Of a stretch of DNA of 64,000 nt, positions 59,115 to 64,000 are shown in pieces (the stretch's first letter is position 1; the number at the start of each line of letters is the position of its first letter). Both the position numbers and the translations under genes were made by a program. The stretch spans positions 9,472-73,471 of the forward strand of contig NZ_JBHFNQ010000255.1 of the NCBI RefSeq assembly GCF_041929345.1, read 5' to 3'. The notes beneath the pieces are model-generated. The model was given only the letters and a program-made list of their open reading frames with translations, was not told the DNA's origin and made no database searches. This DNA is from Floridanema aerugineum (lineage in GTDB: Bacteria > Cyanobacteriota > Cyanobacteriia > Cyanobacteriales > Aerosakkonemataceae).

Positions 59115-59924
59115 ATGAAAACAGATCACATCTTTTATCGCATTTTCAAAGAGTTACCCCAAACATTCTTTGAGCTATGGGGAGAATCACCAGAACTAGT
59201 AAACGATTACCGTTTTGATTCAGTAGAATTGAAACAAACTGCTTTTAGAATCGACGGCGTATTTTTACCCGAAAACCTCGAAAATCCGATTTATTTCACC
59301 GAAGTCCAATTTCAAAAAGACCCAAAAATTTATCTGCGTTTATTTTCCGAAATATTTACCTATCTCAGAGACAATGACCCAGCTTTAAAGTGGCGTGCTA
59401 TGATTATTTTCAGGAGTCGTAGCATTGAACCGACAGCTAGACAAAGAGAGTCTGTTCAACCGTTATTAGATTCTCCCTTGGTTAGGCGCATCTATTTGAA
59501 TGAAATAGAAGTCAGTGAAACCACTCCTTTAGGCGTGCAAATCATTCAATTAGTTGTCGCTACAAAGAAACAACTTTTAGAGAGAGTAACTCGGTTAATT
59601 GCCCTAGTAAAACAACAATTTGCCGATGAACCTTATCGATTACAATTGTTAAACTTGTTGGAAGTTATTGTTTTAGCGAAGTTACCCGAAATGAGTCGTC
59701 AGGAGTTAGAAGCTATGTTTGGCGTTGAGGATTTGCGAAACACCCGATTTGCTCAAGAATTGATTGAAGAAAGCAAAACTGAAGGAATTGTTGAAGGAAT
59801 TATTACAGGAAAATTGCAAACGATTCCTCGCTTATTAGGAAAAGGTTTTTCTGTTGAAGAAATTGCCGATGTTTTGCAATTAGATATTGAGCAAGTGCGA
59901 CAAGCTATTGCTAATTTGAATTAA
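59115..59924 (+). CDS. Rpn-family (DUF2887) recombination-promoting nuclease/putative transposase
   Basis: A 269-residue protein. The PD-(D/E)XK core is visible: ELWGESPELVNDYRFDSVEL, then RIDGVFLPENLENPIYFTEVQFQ with the D...ExQ catalytic triad pattern. A C-terminal regulatory tail (TEGIVEGIITGKLQTIPRLL, then FSVEEIADVLQLDIEQV) is typical. This group is annotated as DUF2887/Rpn nucleases, which cleave DNA and stimulate recombination. It belongs to the many-copy accessory genes of cyanobacteria. Followed by a palindromic repeat 3 bp after its stop. Confidence 0.9.
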   Translation: MKTDHIFYRIFKELPQTFFELWGESPELVNDYRFDSVELKQTAFRIDGVFLPENLENPIYFTEVQFQKDPKIYLRLFSEIFTYLRDNDPALKWRAMIIFRSRSIEPTARQRESVQPLLDSPLVRRIYLNEIEVSETTPLGVQIIQLVVATKKQLLERVTRLIALVKQQFADEPYRLQLLNLLEVIVLAKLPEMSRQELEAMFGVEDLRNTRFAQELIEESKTEGIVEGIITGKLQTIPRLLGKGFSVEEIADVLQLDIEQVRQAIANLN

Positions 59925-59927
59925 TCT

Positions 59928-59993
59928 GTAGGGTGCGTCAGAGTTTCAAGGGAATGATTAAAGTCATTATTTTCTTGTCTGACGCACCTTACA
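59928..59993. repeat. GGTGCGTCA inverted repeat after the Rpn gene
   Basis: 16-bp arms with one mismatch (TGTAGGGTGCGTCAGA / TCTGACGCACCTTACA), 34-bp core. Related to 57019-57050 and 57346-57377. Acts as a probable terminator. Confidence 0.75.
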
Positions 59994-60025
59994 CCTACAC
60001 CTAAGATTTTGGATTTGTTGCCACA

Positions 60026-60144
60026 CCCGCCCAGAAATCAATTTCCGGGCTAATAGCTTAAGTCCACTGAAGTGGACTGAAAGAAAATATTAGTCCGTTT
60101 TAACGGACTTTCGCTATTAGCCTGCGATTTGAATCGCAGGCGGG
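60026..60144. repeat. 119-bp composite palindromic element
   Basis: Outer CCCGCC...GGCGGG, then CCGGGCTAATAGC/GCTATTAGCC arms, with two perfect internal hairpins (AGTCCACTGAAGTGGACT and AGTCCGTTTTAACGGACT) and a third (CCTGCGATTTGAATCGCAGG) near the right end. A dispersed structured repeat without coding capacity. Confidence 0.75.
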
Positions 60145-60224
60145 TAGAAAACGCAGGCGCAAGATTTAGTTGCGGCTAGTGACTGGGTTTACTTACCCTA
60201 CATCTAACTGCTAATTTATACTAA

Positions 60225-60491
60225 CTATTGCCTTTGTTTACGAGGTGCAGCAGCGCCACGTAATAATCCTTCGGTACTAATATCTTCATCTATTTCTTCC
60301 CAATGAATCCCATAACCACCGCCACAAATTTCCCATTTTTGTAACTGTTCGGGAGTAGCTTTTAAAAGTCGGGGAAACCAAACTAACGGAACTGTAATAA
60401 TCCGTCCGTCCATTAATTCAACACTGAAAGAATCTTCATGGATTAGAACATTGTTTACGCGGATATCAGTTTGAATTGTCAAAATATTCAT
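60225..60491 (-). CDS. DUF2442 family protein
   Basis: An 88-residue protein. NNVLIHEDSFSVELMDGRIITVPLVWFPRLL (abbreviated; residues about 13-43) and the WEEIDEDISTEGLL end are diagnostic of DUF2442, a small family usually paired with DUF4160 in toxin-antitoxin-like modules; no DUF4160 gene is next to it here. The C-terminus is basic (PRKQRQ). Function unknown. Confidence 0.88.
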   Translation of the reverse strand: MNILTIQTDIRVNNVLIHEDSFSVELMDGRIITVPLVWFPRLLKATPEQLQKWEICGGGYGIHWEEIDEDISTEGLLRGAAAPRKQRQ

Positions 60492-60551
60492 GCCATGCCA
60501 ATTTTGTTTCTTTTTTTGACTTTGCCAACAAGTGCGATCGTATAATTATTT

Positions 60552-60722
60552 TTAACAACTTAAGATGCCTTTGTATGCCCATACCAAAATTAATCCGCCA
60601 ATAAATCCCATAATTAGCAATGCCCAATTATTATCATTGTCTGCCCCAAGGAATACACTAACTCCCGAAATAATACTTATTAGGAATGCGGCAATTGCTG
60701 CTAGTATAAGCACGATACACAT
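60552..60722 (-). CDS. Small two-helix membrane protein (56 residues)
   Basis: A frame of 56 codons from ATG 60722 to a stop at 60554. It encodes two clear membrane helices (about 2-24, VLILAAIAAFLISIISGVSV; about 33-50, ALLIMGFIGGLILVW) separated by a DNDNN turn, ending YKGILSC. Such strong two-helix hydropathy is unlikely by chance. It lies between the DUF2442 gene and a secreted protein gene, all minus strand. No family recognised. Confidence 0.65.
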   Translation of the reverse strand: MCIVLILAAIAAFLISIISGVSVFLGADNDNNWALLIMGFIGGLILVWAYKGILSC

Positions 60723-60762
60723 ATTTAATTAACTCATCTAAATTAACGATAATTATTTACAA

Positions 60763-61275
60763 TCATTGAGATAAAGTTCTTTGTAAATCTCGGACAAATT
60801 CAGAATATCGAGGAGGGCATAAAGTCTGCATACTGGCTATAATTATTGCAGCAGCTTCTTGAGTATCACGGGTATTCCTAAGAGAAATTGTCCCTCCTAA
60901 TTCACGAACCACAATTTTTACAAAGTCACTACCATTATAGCTATTACAAATTGCCACACCAATGCGACATCTTTGTACATAAGATGCGTTTTTCCACACT
61001 GGTAAAGATATGTCTGTAAAAAAAGTTGCACCTCTACCATAAACCATATCAACTGCTCTAGTCGAAATAGTCTCTCCTAATGACGAAGAACATTGGTCGC
61101 TTGCAAGTAAAGTAGAGGAAATATTTTGATTTTTTTGAGAATAACTAGCTGGAAAATTTGAAAAAGATGTTGTAGCATTAGAAGATGCCCTGGACTGCAA
61201 ACCATAACTAGGCATTACTCCCATAGTTGTAATGGTTATAGCAATCATTGAAATTGTTTTGAGAGAACGATACAT
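60763..61275 (-). CDS. Secreted Cys-containing protein of unknown function
   Basis: A 170-residue exported protein: signal peptide about 1-26 (MIAITITTMGVMPSYG), Ser/Asn-rich linker to about 58, then a domain with cysteines in ASDQCSSSLG, QRCRIGVAIC and MQTLCPPRY that could form two disulfides. The remaining pattern (VKIVVRELGGTISLRNTRD) is not one I recognise. It lies 40 bp upstream of the small membrane protein gene and 99 bp downstream of another exported unknown; the three may be an operon. Confidence 0.8.
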   Translation of the reverse strand: MYRSLKTISMIAITITTMGVMPSYGLQSRASSNATTSFSNFPASYSQKNQNISSTLLASDQCSSSLGETISTRAVDMVYGRGATFFTDISLPVWKNASYVQRCRIGVAICNSYNGSDFVKIVVRELGGTISLRNTRDTQEAAAIIIASMQTLCPPRYSEFVRDLQRTLSQ

Positions 61276-61374
61276 AATTTTAGTATCCTTAAATGGGTTG
61301 ACATTACAATTGGAAAGAATAAATCAGTTATAAATTAATTGTTCTTTCCTAGCTAGATTAGTAGTGAAGAATAA

Positions 61375-61785
61375 TTAATCATTAGATCGACTGGCAGCAA
61401 ATGCTTTAATTTCTTTTTGATCTAGTTCAGAAATTTTTCTTTCTGCTAATGCCCTGAATTGTTCTTCATAAGATTTAGTTTTTTCATATTTACCTAACTT
61501 GGAAGCATTACCTAAACAGCTTCTCCAAGCTGCTTCTGCATCACCATAAGCAAAGGCTGCTTGTTGATAATAACCTTTTCTTTCTGCTGAGTTGAAAGTA
61601 GTAGCAGCCATTATTTGAAACTGATCGCCTGCCCTTTCACGTTGGTTAGCTTCAGCTTTAAATTCCTCCAGTTCTTTAACTAAAGCTTCTTCAGAATGAG
61701 GGCCATTACATTGGTATAATACAAGTCCGACTAAAATAACAAAAGTAATACCTATACCCTTAAGAATATTCACAATTGTTTTCAT
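61375..61785 (-). CDS. Membrane-anchored helical protein of unknown function
   Basis: A 136-residue protein: one N-terminal membrane helix (about 8-25, GIGITFVILVGLVLYQC) that might also be a lipoprotein signal, then a highly charged helical region (ALVKELEEFKAEANQRER; AEAAWRSCLGNASKLG; FRALAERKISELDQKEI). It resembles a single degenerate TPR hairpin but no family is recognised. It is upstream of the secreted Cys protein on the same strand. Confidence 0.78.
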   Translation of the reverse strand: MKTIVNILKGIGITFVILVGLVLYQCNGPHSEEALVKELEEFKAEANQRERAGDQFQIMAATTFNSAERKGYYQQAAFAYGDAEAAWRSCLGNASKLGKYEKTKSYEEQFRALAERKISELDQKEIKAFAASRSND

Positions 61786-62059
61786 AGGAAACGCTGCTTT
61801 TGTACAAATATTGTTTGGGTGAGTTTAATACTTAAAGCTTTTAATCAAGTAATTTACTTAATCAGTAGGAAAACTTGATTGTGTCTCTGCTTCCCTAATT
61901 TTAGGTTGTCAATTTTAACTTTGCCCACTCAAAATAGTAGTATTTAGCACCCAATTTTCCTAAGTATCCTGAAGAAAATTAGTAGGATTTGGTACAGTTC
62001 AGTTGACAAAGTAGGATTCGGTAGGATATATTACATCAAATATCTATTTGTATCTACTT

Positions 62060-63481
62060 ATGGATAATGTTAAAGATGTTTTACAGTGGGCTGATGACTT
62101 GATTTTTGACAAAACTGGAGAGCATCTTACATCTGTACAAGAAGCAATATTAACGGGTGTTTGGCAAAGAAAAAAATATCCTCAAATAGCTAAAGATTAT
62201 AATTGTAGTGCATCTCATATTAAAAAAGAAGCTGCTAAGTTATGGGAAAGGTTGGCTGAAGAATTAGGAGAAGACCTCAATAAATTTAATTTTCGTTCTA
62301 AGTTAGAGAAAAAACATAACGTTTCTCAAGGCTCAAATTTTGGTTACTCTGTACAAGTTAATGAAGGAAGTATTAATATTTGTGTTGAATGTTTACACTA
62401 TTTGAATGACTTGCAAAACCGATCGCACTCTCCCCCCCCAACATCCCAAACAAAAGATCGATCGCCCATCATCAATCTAACAGAAGCACCAGAAATAACT
62501 AACTTTTACGATTCGCCTAGCGGCGATAGCTTCGCTTCACGCACCACCGAACTTTCCACCCTGAAACAATGGATATTAGAAGCAAACACCCGCTTAATTA
62601 CAATATATGGATTAAGTGGAATTGGGAAAAGTGCGATCGCCCTTAAACTAATCGAACAAATCCAAACCGAATTCGATTATATTATTTGGCGAACTCTCAA
62701 TAATCTTCCCACACTTTCCACCCTACAAACTGAACTTAAACAATTTTTTTCCCAATCCCAAGAAAACTCATTACCCACAGTTATTGATTATTTTCGCACC
62801 TCTCGCTGTTTAGTAATTATTGATGATGTGCAGAATATATTTAAAAGCGGTCAAATAGCCGGACAATATTTACCAAGTTATGAAGATTATGGCAAATTCT
62901 TTAAACAAATAGCCACATCATTTCACTATAGTTGTTTAATCCTGCTGAGTTGGGAAAAACCTAGAGAAATTACTGCATTAGAAGCAGAAAACCGACCTGT
63001 ACAAACCTTACATTTGCAAGGGTTGAGAGAACAAGCAGCAGAAATATTGCGAGAAAAACGATTAACTGATGAAGATAAATGGTCAGAATTAATTGCAATT
63101 TATCAAGGTCATCCTTGCTGGTTAAATATTATAGCCGCAACAATTATCGAACTATTTAACGGTAGCGTTGACCAGTTTTTAGCACAAAATGATATATATT
63201 TAGGTGACATTGAACCACTGTTAGAAACTCACTTAGAGCGTTTATCCGAATCAGAAAAGAAAGTGAGTTATTGGTTAGCAAATCAAGCTGAAGCTGTAGA
63301 TATTTCCCAAAAACCTGCTAATCTTGAATTATCGAAATCGGAAATTTGGCAAGCTATTCAATCATTAGGGCGAAGAGGTTTAGTTGAGAGAAGGGAAATG
63401 GGAGAGCGATCGTACTTTCAAATCAATCCCATATTCCAACAATACATCCAATCCCAAAAAATATCTGCTCACCCACAGTAA
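62060..63481 (+). CDS. NB-ARC ATPase with N-terminal vMAP-like HTH domain (second copy)
   Basis: About 473 residues from the ATG at 62060 (frame open from 62048). The N-terminal domain (about 1-85; LTSVQEAILTGVWQRKKYPQ and CSASHIKKEAAKLWERLAEE) parallels that of the NB-ARC protein at 21322-22902. A Ser/Pro linker follows, then the NB-ARC core: Walker A YGLSGIGKSAIALKL, Walker B LVIIDDVQNI, then a winged-helix (about 380-470, IWQAIQSLGRRGLVERRE). Like the first copy it ends after the winged helix. An 18-residue segment between HTH and NB-ARC (VQVNEGSINICVECLHYL) is extra. No CHAT or kinase partner is adjacent on this side of the window. Confidence 0.87.
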   Translation: MDNVKDVLQWADDLIFDKTGEHLTSVQEAILTGVWQRKKYPQIAKDYNCSASHIKKEAAKLWERLAEELGEDLNKFNFRSKLEKKHNVSQGSNFGYSVQVNEGSINICVECLHYLNDLQNRSHSPPPTSQTKDRSPIINLTEAPEITNFYDSPSGDSFASRTTELSTLKQWILEANTRLITIYGLSGIGKSAIALKLIEQIQTEFDYIIWRTLNNLPTLSTLQTELKQFFSQSQENSLPTVIDYFRTSRCLVIIDDVQNIFKSGQIAGQYLPSYEDYGKFFKQIATSFHYSCLILLSWEKPREITALEAENRPVQTLHLQGLREQAAEILREKRLTDEDKWSELIAIYQGHPCWLNIIAATIIELFNGSVDQFLAQNDIYLGDIEPLLETHLERLSESEKKVSYWLANQAEAVDISQKPANLELSKSEIWQAIQSLGRRGLVERREMGERSYFQINPIFQQYIQSQKISAHPQ

Positions 63482-63493
63482 ATCTAAATCTAC

Positions 63494-63533
63494 ATCTGTG
63501 TTTATCTGTGTTCATCTGTGGACATCTGTGGTA
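63494..63533. repeat. CATCTGTGG-type nonamer array
   Basis: Four imperfect ATCTGTG(T/G) units after the NB-ARC stop. The same sequence appears in inverse orientation at about 41554-41575. A dispersed simple repeat. Confidence 0.6.
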
Positions 63534-63577
63534 AAAAAAGCTTTTCGACTCCCACTTAAACTTTAGCACCACTATCT

Positions 63578-63793
63578 TTAAATTTGATAAATAATAGGTC
63601 GATATTTAGGGAGAGGAATCGCTTTCCCCACAGCTTTAGCAGCTTCTAACCATGCTTCTTTGGCAATTTGAACCTCTCGCAAAGCTGCTTCTGGAGTTTC
63701 GCCAAATGCAGAACAATATTTTAAATCAGGAATATCAGCAATATAACCCTCATCGGCTTCACTGTAGAAAATATTAATGTGATAATCTTTCAT
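63578..63793 (-). CDS. HicB-like antitoxin
   Basis: A 71-residue HicB-type protein: INIFYSEADEGYIADIPDL, then CSAFGETPEAALREVQIA and AWLEAAKAVGKAIPLP are classic for the partial RNase-H fold of HicB antitoxins. No HicA toxin follows or precedes intact. Its ATG overlaps by four bases (ATGA) the stop codon of an upstream frame that is interrupted by a repeat at 63855, so it was probably the second gene of a pair. Confidence 0.9.
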   Translation of the reverse strand: MKDYHINIFYSEADEGYIADIPDLKYCSAFGETPEAALREVQIAKEAWLEAAKAVGKAIPLPKYRPIIYQI

Positions 63794-63854
63794 AATTCAT
63801 CCTTTGCGATCGACAAATTGTAATCTCCAATTAATGATAAGAATTGACGCAGCT
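63790..63854 (-). pseudogene. 3' remnant of a gene upstream of hicB-like
   Basis: A minus-strand frame reads RQFLSLIGDYNLSIAKDEL and stops at 63790, overlapping the HicB-like ATG by ATGA. Such a 4-base overlap is the sign of a translationally coupled gene. The frame enters the inverted repeat starting at 63855, so the rest of the gene is missing or displaced. The family is not recognised from about 21 codons. Confidence 0.45.
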
Positions 63855-63917
63855 GTAGGGACACGGCATCATAAAATCATGTCGCTCATCCAAAATTTTA
63901 ATGATGCCGTGTCCCTA
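63855..63917. repeat. GTAGGGACACGGCATCAT inverted repeat
   Basis: 18-bp arms (63855-63872 with 63900-63917) around a core ATAAAATCATGTCGCTCATCC. Its part 63865-63903 (39 bp) is repeated exactly at 63962-64000 in direct orientation, where the window ends. Confidence 0.85.
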
Positions 63918-63961
63918 CGCATCAACAAAAACCCCAAAACACATTTGCGCCCTCTTTTTCA

Positions 63962-64000
63962 GGCATCATAAAATCATGTCGCTCATCCAAAATTTTAATG
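63962..64000 (+). repeat. 39-bp direct repeat copy, cut by window end
   Basis: Exact copy of 63865-63903. The preceding bases differ (no GTAGGGACAC), so this is a partial or differently ended copy, separated from the first by about 60 bp. Confidence 0.85.

Overview
The window reads as chromosomal DNA of a filamentous, non-model cyanobacterium. The evidence is: petC-petA (Rieske protein and cytochrome f), a MenB-type naphthoate synthase, many HIP1-type GCGATCGC octamers, cyanobacteria-restricted families (DUF3038, DUF3067, DUF3326, DUF6887), short tandem heptamer repeats (CCCCAGT and TTTGTCA types), and NB-ARC, CHAT and Ser/Thr-kinase genes. I saw no rRNA, tRNA, CRISPR array or intact transposase.

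Layout. 0-5.7 kb: housekeeping (DUF3038, GH57 glucan branching enzyme, small toxin-antitoxin-like DUF4258/DUF2283/DUF6887 genes, petCA, DUF3067). 5.7-15.4 kb: an alginate-like polysaccharide locus with an HlyD-type adaptor, an AlgD-like GDP-mannose dehydrogenase, an Alg8-like membrane synthase fused to an extra-cytoplasmic beta-helix segment, and a bimodular AlgE-type mannuronan C5-epimerase carrying PPC-like domains instead of RTX R-modules. Two lyase-like secreted proteins (PL14-like at 25.7 kb, PL8-like toroid at 30.8 kb) could act on the product. 15.5-22.9 kb: a tightly packed minus-strand operon (NB-ARC ATPase, Ser/Thr kinase-TPR, secreted TPR protein, small Gly-rich protein, TPR-CHAT protease), divergent from a holin-like/peptidoglycan hydrolase/GH46-like cassette (23.1-25.3 kb). 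26.7-30.7 kb: TPR protein, menB, M20 amidohydrolase, GST. 32.7-47.1 kb: two-component pair, FG-GAP propeller, AraC regulator, FixH-like lipoprotein and a heavy-metal RND pump whose two subunits are separated by a glycosyltransferase/acyltransferase insert that appears to have broken a Uma2 gene. 47.2-53.6 kb: ATP-grasp protein and a branched-chain/neutral amino acid ABC transporter, interrupted by an antisense lipoprotein gene. 53.7-64 kb: accessory DNA: DUF2795, CPBP protease, DUF3326 (with heptamer repeats inside the coding region), 2Fe-2S ferredoxin, a 244-bp MITE with 9-bp target duplication, a NACHT NTPase, an Rpn-family nuclease, small secreted unknowns, a second NB-ARC protein and a HicB-like antitoxin next to a repeat.

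How it fits together. The strongest candidate for an undescribed system is the alginate-like locus. AlgD would supply GDP-mannuronate, the Alg8-like protein would polymerise and export it past a tethered beta-helix, and the secreted bimodular epimerase would tailor it outside. The usual Pseudomonas partners (AlgK/AlgE porin, AlgX/I/J acetylation, PilZ-containing Alg44) are not present here. The second candidate is the NB-ARC/kinase/CHAT operon facing a lysis-like cassette, which resembles an NLR-type conflict or cell-death module. These functional links are inferences from domains and gene order; no homology search could be run.
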